A stretch of DNA of 64,000 nucleotides from Harmothoe impar (GCA_947462335.1 OX381707.1:83910610-83974609); one strand, 5' to 3'; positions 42,466-55,810 are shown, counted from the stretch's first letter. Notes: generated from the letters alone by a model not told the origin. Program-made: numbers and translations.

Positions 42466-43587
42466 CAGCAGACCCCCAAATAAGGTGTGGTTCAGGTTAT
42501 ATGGTACGAATACCTAGTGTAGAGAGGGCTAAAAAAAAGGAATTGGGTTCCTCATGAACCTTAGAAAAACGGATTGGGTAAAACACCTTTTTTTGGCCAG
42601 ACTAAATGAAGAGTATGACCCATCTTTAAGAAATTTAAAAAAAGAAGGAAAAAGAGAAGTTTCAGTACTCTTTTGTTGACCCCGTCGAGTTACCGAAAAC
42701 AAACTTCTTTTCTTGATTTTGGCCTAGGTAGACCTTTCGATATCAGAAATTGACACAAAAAGGAAACCTGAATCCCATCCCCCTTTCTCTCCCATTCTAC
42801 ATAATGCTACAGTCTGACATGTGTAGGAGGAGGCTGCTTCCATTCATACCTTGGTGTAGAGTGTCCCACAAGGCCATAGAGTCATAGAATAGCACTTTTT
42901 ATTTCCACATTGGTATTTATCTACAACTCATTGAATAATGATCAATACACTTGGCCAACTTTCCACATTCATGCTCCAGTCAGTGGAGCATAAACGTGTG
43001 AATACAAATGAGATAGGTGCTACTTCAATGGTTATTTTTTCTTGTATTTTTCAGCTTTGAATGTGAATGCTTGGCCCACATAGCAAGGAGGTCCAACACA
43101 CCTTGGCAGGTTAGGCCCTGAGGGTTGGACACAGTATGGATATCACCTTTCACATTCAATAGCTCTAAATGAGACGTAAAGTGCATCTTCAGCTGCTTTA
43201 GGTGTTTTAATACACATTGCATATTGTCGTGGTGATGCATGAATGCAGCACTGGGTTAGTTGCAGCATGATGCATTGAGGAATCCTCCCTCCTTGGAGGG
43301 TTAACCTCCCGACATTATTAGGTAGTCCAAACACTCAAAATTAGTGAATCATCCACCTACTTCTACCTTTACATTTTCTTCTTAATTTTATTTAATCATT
43401 TTTCTTATTTCGTTCTTATTCTGTCCGACCTGAACAGAATCAAACTGTAACACACCGACCGGCTGTCCCGTGTCTTGATTATTTTTTCATTCATTTTTCC
43501 TGGAAGGAATCATACTGGAACCCAGTGACTGGCTGCACCATGCCTTGGGGGTTCCTAGACATGGCCGGACAGTGCTGGAGGGTGGGT
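42466..43587. other. Gene-free; MITE fragments
   Basis: 42525-42725 resembles a worn GGCC-terminus MITE (AAAAAAAAGGAATTGGG ... GATTTTGGCC). 43230-43300 carries a piece of the GCATGATGC family. No gene recognised. Confidence 0.4.
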
Positions 43588-43988
43588 CTGACAAGACCTC
43601 AGCTTGGTGAGTGATAGGCTATAGGGTACTATGGGAAGATGTGCAACTAAAAGTCCAAGGCCATCTAAAGTTGCACTTCTCAATAGACTATAGGGCCTCT
43701 AGGGGTTAGACCATGGGCGCATCCATGTTCGAGGGTTAGAAGTACAATCAGGTAACGCTAGGTGGACTCCTATAGACTCAGTACTGACTGAATCCCCGAA
43801 GAGTAACCCACTCTTCTGCGTATATGTAGAACTTAAGGTTCTTCACTCCGTCGCCTGACTAAAACTGGGGGCGCGTCGGTAACCCCTAGGTGCTCTTTAC
43901 AAAGAGGTAGTGTCCACAGCAGCCACAAGGGTAGACATGCATTAGCGCAATAGCATGTTGTGGATCACCAAGCTGAGGTCTTGTTAGA
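43588..43988. mobile_element. TIR element with ACAAGACCTCAGCTTGGTGA ends
   Basis: A perfect 20-bp inverted pair at 43591-43610 and 43965-43984, with three or four more outer bases. No clear target duplication, so the class is open. Confidence 0.55.
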
Positions 43989-45010
43989 ACCTGTGCTGGA
44001 TGTTATGAGGACGCCGTGAGGACGCTGTGAGGACGCCGTAAGGACAGTCACCGCTGGAGGAGCTGGAATTTTCCACTGTTTGCTTCCAGCCCTCTCTGTA
44101 CTACACTCTGCTATGTCAGAGGAGCCAGTTTACACACCTGAGAAAAAGGTGCATTTGTCACCCACAGGGTGTGTGTGTGTGTGTGGGGGGGGGGGGGGTG
44201 AGTGTCACTGAGGGGGGGGGGGAGGTTTCTGTAGGAGAGTGGGAGTTATAGAGAATGACTTCGAAATGAATTCACACCTCAAGAAGCAGCTCTCACAACA
44301 CAGTCTTTGACAATGCTTACATATTGGGTTCATATGTGTGGATTCTGCTTGGAGAGTGAATGTACATGCTCTGCCTGCCTATGGTTCTGGGATCATGGTT
44401 CTACATAAAGCTCTCAGATCAGTAAAATCACTGGTGATATATGTAAAGAGAATATCCTATTTCTTTCAGGATCTCCTCTCACAAATACAGCACATGCCAA
44501 ATATAATCTAGTCTTCTATATAGTCTGCATATTTTTTTACATTACAACTTTGAAAAATCCACATTCTAAGGGATTCTTTCAAAGCAGTGGTCCCTGGTAT
44601 AGATCTGCTTCATATTTTAGGAAAACAATAGAATTGTTCAAATTAGATGCTAGATCTCTAAACGTGCTCTTTTTCAGAGGTAGATCCAGGGTGGGGGTAC
44701 CCCCCCTTTTGGAAAAATATCTGGATTTTTTTATGATATTGAGATCCGTCGCAAGTCACAGCGCGACAGTTGTTGGTACTTTAGTGTTTTCCAAGTGCTG
44801 GGTTGGCTGCCAGTCTGGTGTTTCATGGATCCTCTCACCCCCCCCCCCCCCCCCCCACCCCAGGATGCTCCTATTCCCACAGTCGTTAGGTGACTCACCA
44901 CCAGGGGGGTTCACAGGTCTTGGGGTGGGGTGTACAGGTGGGGGGGGGGGAGGGGTCAGGTGTATGGGGTAATGTTCTGGGAATGCTGCTGGGGTGGCAG
45001 GTAGGTAGAG
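43989..45010. other. Gene-free; G/C homopolymers
   Basis: GAGGACGCCGT repeated three times at 44008-44042. Long G or C runs at 44185, 44213, 44839 and 44940. The 140-codon frame at 44550-44972 crosses them and is not believed. Confidence 0.4.
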
Positions 45011-45700
45011 TATGGAAGGCCGGAGCGCCATCGTCTTTGCCAATTGCCATTTGCCATTTGCCATTTGCCATTTGCCATTTGCTATTTGGCGGCCATCTTT
45101 GTTCTCGGACATCAGATGCTCGGACATGGCCTTGGATGCTCGGACATTTGTCAAATGTCCGAGCACTCTAGGTCATGTCCGAGCATATTTATCCATCTCT
45201 GTCCAATTTGGAAGGGGGCATGCTCGGACATTAGATTGGTATAGCCTATAGGGCCTATGCTCGGACATTATATGCTCGGACATTAGAGTGTAGCCTATTT
45301 TTGCTTTTTTTTCTATGCCACCTAAATATCCGAGACCCCAATGTCCGAGCACCCCAATGTCCGAGCACCATGTCCGAGCACCCCAATGTCCGAGCACTCA
45401 GATGTCCGAGAATCAAGATGGCTGCCATTGGCAATGGTCCCCTCCATCATCACCAAATAAAAATACTTTATTATTAAAGTACCGGGTACACTAGGCCTAT
45501 ACATTCTAACCCCCCCCCCCCTTTAAAAAAAAACGAATTGACATTTCCTTAGTAACATAGTAATGCAGGATCGGACAAATAAGAGTATTCCCGCCATTTT
45601 CAATAGAACAACATGGCCGCTAAATGGCAAATGGCAAATGGCAATTGGCAAATGGCAATGGGCAAATGGCAATTGGCAAATGGCGCTCCGGCCTTCCATA
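45011..45700. mobile_element. TIR element with 6-bp duplication and internal repeats
   Basis: TIRs of about 95 bp start TATGGAAGGCCGGAGCGCCA, contain TTTGCCA hexamer-type repeats and end near GCGGCCAT. The duplication GTAGAG is perfect (45005-45010, 45701-45706). The interior has about twelve copies of ATGCTCGGACAT or its inverse. No gene. Confidence 0.82.
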
Positions 45701-45778
45701 GTAGAGGCACGCAGTCAGCGTGGTGTTAAAAAGGTGCCTCAATACACACAGTAGGACCGTTATATGCACCACACACAG

Positions 45779-46066
45779 ATATGGCTCAGTCTCACGACTT
45801 TGTAACAATTGGATAGTCTTTGACCGGGTGACGCCTTTTCTAGCCTCCCGGTCAAAGATGTCACCCGGTCATAGACGTCACCCGGACAAAGATGTCACCT
45901 GGTCAAAGAAGTCACCCGGTCAAAGATGTCACCCGGTCAAAGACGTCACCCGGTCAAAGATGTCACCCGGTCAAAGACGTCACCCAGTCAAAGATGTCAC
46001 CTGGTCAAAGAAGTCACCCGGTCAAAGACTATCCAGTTGTTACAAAGTCGTGAGACTGAGCCATAT
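45779..46066. mobile_element. TIR element enclosing a 17-bp tandem repeat
   Basis: TIRs of about 50 bp (ATATGGCTCAGTCTCACGAC at the left, inverted at the right) enclose about eleven direct repeats of a 17-bp unit GATGTCACCCGGTCAAA, in which GATG, GACG and GAAG versions alternate. No target duplication recognised. Confidence 0.75.
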
Positions 46067-48926
46067 GAGATCTGCACTGTAATCTACACTAGATTCTACA
46101 ATAGGTTCTATTGTAGATTTTGTGGATTTTTTATTTCCAAGAATTCTGTGAAAATATATACCCCGCGAAATAAAGTATGATGAGAGTGCACAGAAGGTTG
46201 ACCAGGTTTGGAGGCGCACACTGAATCAGTGGGAGGCTGTCATGTCAGCTCACCACCCAGTCTCGGACCCCGACTGTAAGTTTACAGTCTGGGAGATTAC
46301 TTAGGCTTATGTACCTACACTGGTCTCCTACCCTGCTATACTGTATAGGCATACTAGTATCAGCAACTATGGGGGTGTGGGTTCGAACCCCTCTCTGGCT
46401 TAATTACTAGTACTGCTGATATCTGCATATTGCACCCAAATTGAAATAATGTTCCTAGTCACATACCTATTAGCTGATTTAACCATGTCAATTAAGGTGG
46501 ATTTATGCTTCAAATGTGCTAAATAAATAATGTAAAAAAACGAACCTACGTTTTTGCCATGGTGGGATTCGAACCCATGAGGCCATACACAACACATCTA
46601 GGTCATTCATGATCATGTGACCATGGCTAACCAATCAGTGGTTGAGCTATCTCATTAAGAAATGATCCAGGATCCCGGATCATTTTCTAAGTAGGATAGT
46701 GTTCACTAGATACAAATTTGTCCAGGCTTCAGTACCGCCTAACGGCGGCACTGAGCCTGGAGAGCTCGAGGCTGCTCACCACCAGGCTGTATGTATGTGT
46801 GTATGCTGGGGGGGGGGGTGGGTACAGGTAACAGCTGGGGGTCCTGTTGTCACATCCAGAAGGAGGAAGTCCACCCCTACCTGTACATACCTGTGTACAC
46901 ACATACTGTATGTACAGTATACAGGTATGGTAGGGTGCCCATAACTAGGTGTTTGTTAATATTTTGCAAGGCTATCAGTGGGATCCCAGATGAACTGAGT
47001 CCCCCAACTCAATACTTAACACTTTATAGACGGTATAGTTATGTTAGTGGATCTACTACACAGCTATGATTTATAGCCTTGGTCGTCATGATGCATGGAT
47101 GCAGCCCTGGCGAGTAATGCTGCATTCAAACATCATGCCGACCCTACGGGGTTGAGACTCCCACAGGGTCAGCATCATGTACCAATATACAGGTAATAAC
47201 ACCTTTAGGGACGTTTCTTTGTCACTCTCCTCCCCCGACATCATTCTGTGAATGTAAATTTCTTAGGCAATATGTAGGCAATTAAGGGTTACTATAAATA
47301 CCTGTACATAACTAGTTTCAACTAGAAAATGTCGTCAAAGGTTTACAGTAATATACTGAGGCCATCAGCAGGAACCTGTTCGGCCCATTTAGGTGAGGAT
47401 GTGTGTCATGTTTGCCGCTACAGTGATCCATCTTATGCTGTATTTAGCTCCATCTCACCCCCCCCCCCCACACACACCTACCCCCTGCCCTCACCCCTGT
47501 CTGCCTGCAGTGTACCCAGGTAGGGTGAACTGAGGACACAGTCTGACACCCCTATACATGGTCTATGTCCATGTGTGAACTACTCCTTGGTACTCTCACC
47601 AATGGGTTACAAAAGCCTTATCAGGGTATCAGTGGCAATGGTTTTGATCTAGGATTTGCATACCATAGGTGTGGTGATCGGCCTTCTTAAAGGATTAAAA
47701 CTTCTATTCTTCATGCATCTTAGTGTACAGAAGTCATGATGCGTGAATGCATCTGTATTCAGTTAAAGCAGTGTATCATCCTTAAAAGGGTAGTTCATGG
47801 AAGTCATGCTGTAGTGATGAGTCACTGTGTAGTTTAATCAGTGTGCCGTCCCTAAAGGGTTAGCGTCAAGAAGTCATGATGCATTCACTGTTCACATGAA
47901 GGACTATGCTGTTATTACAAGTTTAGTGTAAAGCAATCATGTTGCCTAAATGCTTAATTGTTGAGTAGAAGGCATGATGCACACATCAGTGGTGGAGTAT
48001 AAGTTACTATGCGTTACTAACGCTGATGATTTGCTAATATGCTCATATACTGGTGTTGAAGAGTTTACTAACGTTTTAACTGCTCTTGGATTTTGCTGGG
48101 GATGCAGCGTATATACACCTTACTTAATGATCACAAGTTTGAAACAGGATCACAAGTTTTTTTGCAGAGGGGAAAGAGAAAGGTGTAGAAGCAGGCTGCA
48201 TGAAGAACCCTTAAAATTCCTAACCCACCCACCCACCCCACTCACCACCCCCCTCACCACCCCCTCACCCTTCCCACCTGCTATATACACATGGTATATC
48301 AGTCACCTATATCCCTGTACACCCACCCACCCACCCACACAGTGTCCTGATGTGTAAGTGTGACACTAAATTATGAATGCTGACACCGAACCAGTGCACA
48401 CTTAACATAAAATTAGCGGAATGACATCTGTCCTTAATATTATCGCTCATGCACACACACAGCTAGCTACTCAAACACATATATATTGACAAATGCCAGC
48501 TACATTCATAGTCTCTTATGTATTTCATGAGTCGGGGGGGGGGGGCATATTCCACTCAGCCTGCAGCTTCATGGGATATGGCCCCAGCCCTCATGAGTGA
48601 AATATGTCAGAGACAATATCAAAGTAGTTTCTTTTTTGATTGAAGCCATCTAAAAAAGGAAAGACAACTTTTTCTTAGCCTATTGAATATGGCCAGATTG
48701 TATTTAATGGGGCCATCGAATACGCCGCTTCCCTTATGACACAAAGAGGAGCCTTACTCCTGTACTGAATATATTAGGTGGTGTATGCATGGGCATACGC
48801 AAGTGTCCCTCACACACCTATATTGACACATTCTGTCCACAAGGACATCCTAACAGGGGCCCTCTGTACCGAGGTATGGGGGTGATGTACACACCTTTCT
48901 CCACCTGCACCTTATATCTAGACATA
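46067..48926. other. Gene-free; scattered repeats
   Basis: A B-box-bearing GTGGGTTCGAACCCC at 46377-46391, GCATGATGC-family pieces at 47070-47200 and 47690-47960, C/CA runs, and at 48538-48735 the inverted partner of the 10445 repeat. No protein gene recognised. Confidence 0.4.
46556..46627 (-). tRNA. tRNA-like pseudogene
   Basis: Exactly 72 nt, with a 7-bp acceptor-type pair GCCATGG...CCATGGC and a T arm TGGGTTCGAATCCCA on the minus strand. D and anticodon arms do not pair, so it is not a working tRNA. Confidence 0.35.
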
Positions 48927-49192
48927 CACTCAAAAAGTAAACTTGTCTCCAGTCTCTTCCGAGTGAGGGTCATAAAATAAACGAGTCAAAAACTTGTCTA
49001 AAAGTGACAAGGAAGTGGGTCTTCTAGCTGGTGATAGAAGCCCCACTTGGCATGTGCGAGCCTAAAACCTGACATTTGCCAGCTCCAGATTCTATTTGTG
49101 GGATGGTAACCTGATAGGTTAGACAACTTTTGAGTCGTTTATATTATGACAGTCACTTAGACAAGTCTGGAGACAAGTTTACTTTTTCAGTA
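48927..49192. mobile_element. MITE with CACTG ends (TA), copy 2
   Basis: Ends CACTCAAAAAGTAAACTTGT and GTTTACTTTTTCAGTA with TA outside. Sister of 14910-15173. Confidence 0.72.
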
Positions 49193-49457
49193 TACCTGAA
49201 TCCCTTTCACTTCTAGCCTACTGCATTCTGATTCTCTGTAATAATCTAGAAGGAGCTATCTATAAGATTATTTATTTCATGCTGGTTGATGTTACATTTT
49301 ATTCCCAGAATCGTGAATAATTCAACAAAGTAACCAAGCTAACAAAAAAAAACTTATTTTACGTTAAAACAATGTTATATAACGTTCGCCACAGTAAAGA
49401 GCCATAGAGAAACGTTATGTAACGTTGTATAACGTTTTTTGATTTACTGTAAGGTAA

Positions 49458-49740
49458 GGGAGTGCTCATTTTTTAACAACAGGGGGGGGGCGGTGAGATT
49501 CTGCGCGGAGCGCGCAAATTTTTTTCACCCACCCCCCAGGCAGGCCGAAAATCGTGCGTGTTTGCGCCCCTTTGTAGCATAGTAACGCGCGGGCTTTTTC
49601 CCTCAAAACAGGTTGAATTTTTTTGACCCCCCCCAAGAGGGGTCTAAATTTTTTACCCCCCCGGTCAAGGGGTCCAAATTTTTTACCCCCCCCCCCGCCA
49701 AATCTACCACCCCCCCTGTTGTTAAAAAATGAGCACTCCC
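49458..49740. mobile_element. Harbinger-like MITE (TAA), GGGAGTGCTC copy 2
   Basis: Ends GGGAGTGCTCATTTTTTAAC and its exact inverse, TAA at 49455-49457 and 49741-49743. AGCATAGTAACGCGC inside, as in copy 1. Confidence 0.85.
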
Positions 49741-50023
49741 TAATGTTTATATGTTTACTCCTTTGATGTATATGTAGTCATATAGGGGGTAGGGAATATT
49801 TCCTAGACTCTCTGATGGCGTCGGTCAACTTTTATTGCTGACCCAACTAATTTATTCTCAGTTTTCACCACCCCTCCCAGACCCCCCCCCCCCCCCCCAT
49901 CCACTACTGCTTGTGCTGTCTCCTGTATTTCCTCTCAGTAGAATCTATTCTGCAAGTATTAAGTGGTTGGTATATGCAGAACTTAGGGCCCCAGGGTTCA
50001 GCACCCTCACATTACGGCATTAA

Positions 50024-50928
50024 GGTGGGTCGCTACCCTTTGATCAAAGTTAACAGAATCTCTCTATTTTTTTCCTACATGCAGTCTAAATCATATAGAA
50101 TCGGAAAATGAAAAGAAAAATGGGGGGTCCCGAGCTACTTTTTGAATTACAGAATTTTGAAAAATTTAAGTATTTTCATTTTTCACAAAAAAGTAGAAAA
50201 AAATGTGAAAACTTCCGTGATTTTTTTTCATATCAACAATTATGCACAGAAATGTAAAACTTCACATGTGAAACGCCTATATGTTCCACTTTACTGCAAA
50301 AATAATTTTACAGTTGTATGCAATGGCATTCTGGGTAAAAAAAATGATGTTTCCGGAAAGAATAGGAACAAATTTGCATTATTTTGTAGCTTTTTTAGCT
50401 AAAACTAGTATTCAAAGTTAACAGAATTTTTTTTAACTCTCTCAAAAAAAAGTTAAGATCATTTGCTAACATAAAGAAGTGCTTTTGATATGGAGTCCCA
50501 GGCATATTTTTAGGTTTTTTGGCCTTTGAAGTTAAAAAATAGTGCAAAAATGGTCTAAATCTTATATTTAATGCCTAGAATGTTTGGTAAAATGGCAAGA
50601 ATCAGGGTCTAAAATGGTAGTACTTCATACCCTTGGTAACTTCAAGCAATGTAATGGCATTTATATCAATCCAGATGATGATTTATTGATTAATATTTCC
50701 GTTTTTTTAGGTTATGTCAAAAATAGCAAAAAAATCAGCTACAAATATATCAAATATTCAAAGTCCAATATAAAGCTCAATTTTTCTCAAAATCGTCTAA
50801 TTTTTGGATATTGCTTAGTCAGCATATATATGTACCCAGTGAATAAATATCAGCTCATTCTGAGCCATTTAAGCTATATGCGCAGATACCTGCGCAGTGT
50901 GTCCATATTCAAGAGGTAGCGACCCACC
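50024..50928. mobile_element. TTAA-flanked MITE, 905 bp
   Basis: Ends GGTGGGTCGCTACC and GGTAGCGACCCACC, with TTAA at 50020-50023 and 50929-50932. AT-rich interior. The 111-codon frame inside shows no transposase motif. Confidence 0.8.
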
Positions 50929-50932
50929 TTAA

Positions 50933-51753
50933 CACGCCTTGTGTAAGTACTGTGTACAATAGCTGACAATAGAGGGGATGCCACAGGGAGGAGGGGCAGG
51001 AGGTGGGCTGCTTCCCAACTTCAGCTCAGTTGGGACACTTTCAGACGATTTGAATCTTATCTAGAGACATTACAACCCCCTGGGAAAGGAATGCTCGGGT
51101 CGGTCCTGTCTTGAAGCTTAGTTAAGAGTTGGTTTTGATTGAAACATGTCCTTCTTGGTCTTAGCTCCGGGATCAATGGTTGGTTGATTGTGTTTGTGAT
51201 AAATACCCCCTAAGACCTACGTTAACAGGTACTTGTAGGCCTAATTGGGACATGAGGCTGTGCAGGGGGATGTTAAGTAAAGCTAGTTAATACTCAGCCC
51301 TATAGGCCCCTACACCCTGAGTATTACTGAACCCTTACTGAGGGATGTGGTTACCTATACTTAGGTGACACACTTCTGGCGTTTGTCAACATTTTGTCTA
51401 AAATGCTGGTCGACATCTAGGGATGCCCAGCTGTATCTTGTAAAGTTTGTGACAGAAGGGGGATGTCCGAACATGAATGGGTAATTTTCCATTTTAACCA
51501 TTTTCGATTGCCATTGACGATTACTCAACTTGTTCTGGGTAAAAGGAAACCGTATAAAGTTTGTGTCGATGGACGGTACCACTCAGCATCCATTAAGGGA
51601 TAACTGGGGGAGGGATAGGCTTTAATCTTTAATTCTACTGGAGGGCACTAGGTTTCTATCTAAAATGTAATCATCAAATCAACTCATAGATTCAGGCATT
51701 TCAAGCTCAACGTAAAAAATGAGCTTTCATTTGTGACAAAAGCGCTATACTCA
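50933..51753. other. Gene-free stretch
   Basis: No gene, RNA or repeat recognised. Confidence 0.4.
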
Positions 51754-52662
51754 CCTATATATATATGGCTTAAACTCCTGACTTATGTTGTTTTAGGATA
51801 GAGGAAGGACAAATCAGAAAGTTCTAAATATGTTTAAACAAGTTTAGTTTATTGAAAGGTATATATGTTGGCTCCTTGGAACACTTTTTGATACATTTCT
51901 AACCCTAGCGGTTCAGTTTTTATCGCCTCGTGAAGTTTATTGTCCTATTTTCCGGTGACTCCGTGACGAAAAATCCATGACCATGAACATTATGTTTTAA
52001 ATACATCACAGCAACTAATAATTTTGTTTACAAGCTGGGCCAACATATATCTTGAAGCATACCAAGAATGGATATCCTCTGAGTAATAGTTTTTGAGATA
52101 CAGCCCGATTAATTTTGAACATTTATCAGAAATATGAACATTTCAACTACATACTCTCAACAGAAGACACAAGAGTTACCTCACAATCTGGGATACAATA
52201 GAGACTGTGTGGATCTTCTTTATTTATGATATAGAGGTATCAACCTGAAATGACATTTGAATATTTTGCTCACAAAACACACTCAAATGACTGTGGAGAG
52301 AAAAATACGGAACATATTTAGTGAAATCCTCGTGAATCAATTGACTATACCATAGACCTAATAGAAAATGATATTAGGAATAACCTGTTACTGCCTCAGT
52401 ACACATGGGAGGCATGTAAAACATGTCATTTTTAGTGTTTTTGAGGTTTTTAGGGGTTTTTGGGCCTTTGGAGGGCCAGAAAACGGAAAATATTGGGCCA
52501 ATACACAAAAAATAGAGATTTCCCGAATAATTAGGATGTTTCTTCACATAGACCAAAAATTTGAATCAATTGGTGCAAAACTGGTTATTCTGTAGGGGTA
52601 TAAGCCTGAAAAGGGCCAGAAATAGCCAAAACAACATAAGTGGGGAGTTTATGCCATATAGG
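51754..52662. mobile_element. AT-rich TIR element, ~0.9 kb
   Basis: The left part ATATGGCTTAAACTCCTGAC with TTATGTTGTTTT is inverted at the right as AACAACATAAGTGGGGAGTT followed by TATGCCATAT. Outer limits are approximate. No coding. Confidence 0.6.
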
Positions 52663-53740
52663 TTTTTTGGCTACAAAGGGTAGATGGACTCCTGTTGCTT
52701 CCACCTTTAGATGGACACTACTCTTGAAAGAAAGACCACTCTTATACTTTAGTTATAAGAGTTCAGTTTGATGCATCTGAAATGTTCATTTCACCGTTGG
52801 AGGATGTCGGACATAGTTCATGGCCTCGTTCCTGTTATATGTACATGTATACAGGTCTACTGGTGTAACAGCAGTAACAGCAGTAACAGCAGGTCAGCAC
52901 GTCTTGTTTTGTTGACCACTGGTCCTACGTGCGGCTGGGGGCCAGGTGATGCAGGTTACTGTCTGTGTGTAGGGGAGTATATATGTGGGTGGGGGAGGTC
53001 GCTCACTGGTAGTTATTTCCAGCTTTATTATTAGCTAAATTTGGCTTGGGAGTGGTAATACTTCGTGGGTGACATCTAACATCTTGGTGGCGCCATAAAC
53101 CTTTAAGGACACCCATTTCTGAAACGTATCGTCGCAATGAGCTAGGTGTATTTGAGGTTTAAATTATCTCTAAAGCGGTATCAGTAGGTCTTGAATAAGC
53201 GCCAGTGTTGTATTAGTGCCATGCGTTATCATCCCTACAAACCTAATGTATACGGGACTAGCACATCCTGGTACATGAGGTAGTCGGGGGCTAAACTCCA
53301 TCTCCTTATTAGGCTAATCCCCTCTCCTCACACCTTGAACAAAGGAGCTGATAAGAAATTCTCCCATGATGCACTGCTCTGGAGTCAGGGGCCTAACTAC
53401 AATGCATTGCTCTGAGCCAAGATGGCGGCGCCCATAGCCTAATGCGTGAGTGGTACATCCATCACCTTTACCTAACTACACCTGGGCATGGTTCAGCACC
53501 CAGAGGAGTAGCACCTAATCTTTACTGGCAGCAGAGTGGTTTAATGCACTTCTGCTGGTATAATGCATGGATGGAAAGGGTTGATACTCTCCTGAGGGGT
53601 CAGCGTGATGCACCAAAGGAGCCCTGGCGAGTTACTCACCAGTGCTGTATTGGTGCACCGAGGAGCCTTATAGCATCATGCTGTCCTTAAAGAGTTAATG
53701 ATTTGTCGCATGTAACCAGTTTCAAACACTTTATTAAGTA
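52663..53740. other. Gene-free stretch
   Basis: Short (CAGTAA)n at 52866-52893 and a piece of the TTAA MITE family at 53550-53700. No gene recognised. Confidence 0.4.
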
Positions 53741-54653
53741 CACTGTAAAAATATTCCGTTGAATATACGGAGAATCAGTGTAAAATTTTACGGTGATTCA
53801 TCATAACATATGATTATGGTGAGGCAATGTAAAATCAATCAATTTTACTTTGAATATCCGTAATCCAGTACAGTGAAACACTGTTTATTTTTACAGTGAA
53901 ACACAGTTTATTTTACGGTGAAGCTATGTTTAATTGATTTCAGTTTTATCACACCAGGTGGCAGTTTGGTTCATGAAGAGATTTTCCTAGATGCTAGGAA
54001 CACCATCTTTGTGGTAATAAGAAATATATATACAGACACAGCTGTAAGGTTTGCTCTGTAGCCATCCTAGAGTGACTTCTGCTCATGGACTGGTATTACA
54101 AAGTGTCATGAAGCATTCTATAAGGATTTCATAGACTAATTCCTAATGATTAGGTCTGAAGTCTTGACACTAAGATGATATTGCTGATTGGTACCAAATT
54201 GGGTTTGGAACCATATTGAGCATGGAGTTAGGTATAGGGGGAAAACTGAACTGAATAACACTGGGACAAATCAGTTAAATTACACAAAATACCATTACAA
54301 TTATTGTTTAGGCACTGAATCAGAAAACAGTGATGTTTTGTATTCTGTTAAAATAACAGTGATTCATAGTTCCGTAGAAATAACGGTGACTTTGGGAAAA
54401 ACGGTGACCGTGAAAATAACGTTGAAAATCCGGCACCCAGTGGTGCCAGTGAATCACCGCTATTTTAATGGTACTGAGAATCACTGTTAAAAAAATTTAT
54501 AACTGAGATTTCTTGTTTAAAAATAGCGGTGACAGTTCCGTAAAAATAACGGTGACTTAGGAAAAAACAGTGACCGTAAAAATAATGGTGAAAGTCTGGC
54601 ACCCAGTGGTGCCGGTGAATCTCCATTATTTTAACAGAATTATTTTTACAGTG
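53741..54653. mobile_element. MITE with CACTG ends (TA), 913 bp
   Basis: Ends CACTGTAAAAATATTCCGTT and TTATTTTTACAGTG, with TA at 53739-53740 and 54654-54655. A segment with TAACGGTGAC and GGCACCCAGTGGTGCC is duplicated inside (about 54340-54480 and 54520-54640). Confidence 0.82.
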
Positions 54654-55533
54654 TAAGTTGTTATCTCAGTAACAAAGGTCCACCGTTTCTCAGTGTCAAA
54701 TACTGTTATGTAGTGGCTAAGAAAAAAACCTCTGAGACACCTTTTTAGTGTCAAATACTCATTTATGATGACAGGCTCCTATTTTTCAACCGGAGAAAAG
54801 GGAGTTTCTTTACACGTTACCTTGTCAATAGGCCTGTGTCCACTAGAATTCATTAGACTGTTTTGGCGCCGAACAACACATTTTGGCGCTGACAAAACCG
54901 TTTTATCAGCACCAAAACGGCTTCTTTATTTCGGCGACAAAACAGTGTTATAAATCTTAGTAGACACAGGACTAATGCTGTACTAGTCTGTAACTTCATG
55001 GTGCATCTTGGGAATACTTTGGGGGAACTAAAGCCAATTAGAGTTGGCATGATGTATGGATGTTGTATTGCAAGTTACTTGCCAGGGATGTATATATGAA
55101 TGCTTCATGACGACCAAGGGCATACTGCATTAAAGTAGTATGTTGTCCTTAAAGGAATTGCTGTTTCCTTGAACAGTTGTAGGCATGTTCTGAGATTGAA
55201 AGATAATAAATTTTCTGCTCTACAAAGTCACAACAATGTAAATTACTTCCCAGACGCTCCCTCTGCCCCTGTCTACCTCTCTATTTCATAATTAGAAATA
55301 ACAGTGCTCAGTAGTAAACTAACCGTAACCCAGTATGGTGAACAACAACTGCAGATTCTCTAATTTGGTAACTTTTGTGAAGGAGCCAGATTCTCCAGAC
55401 AGGGCCCTCCCCTCCCCCATCCCTCTCCTTCTCCAACTACCTAAAGCAGAGACCCCCCCCCCCCCCCCACACACACGCTATACCTCGTCTGGCATATCCT
55501 GGCGATCCCCCGGTGAGGGCATTAGGACCTTTA
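54654..55533. other. Gene-free stretch
   Basis: GCACCAAAACGG/CCGTTTTATCAGC motifs at 54860-54950 and a TTAA-MITE fragment at 55030-55160. No gene recognised. Confidence 0.4.
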
Positions 55534-55810
55534 GGCCAAAATTTAAAAAAAGGTTGGTTTCCGGTAACATGGTCTGACAAAGCAGACCCGGCCGGTCGGA
55601 TTTTTTAAATTTTTTTTTATGGCTTTTCACCTTTTTAGGGGCCGGATTTAGAGTTTTTGCGGTAGAAACCTTAATATTTGTCCGATTTACAATCCGTAAA
55701 AACTGGAAAATAGCAAAATTTTCTAAAAATAAAATGAATTAGGGGGGCCCGGCCCTGTTTTGCTAGACCCGGTCTGGTTACCGGAAACAAACCTTTTTTT
55801 AAATTTGGCC
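55534..55810. mobile_element. MITE, GGCC-terminus Harbinger-like, copy 3
   Basis: Ends GGCCAAAATTTAAAAAAAGG and CCTTTTTTTAAATTTGGCC, TTA at 55531-55533 and 55811-55813. Best preserved copy. Confidence 0.85.

Noticed and set aside
44550..45166. Frames of 140 and 136 codons around C and G homopolymers
   Set aside because: Pro/Gly runs from homopolymers whose length is unstable.
45840..46030. CRISPR-like regular repeats
   Set aside because: The 17-bp units are contiguous with no spacers, the DNA is eukaryotic, and they are enclosed by TIRs.
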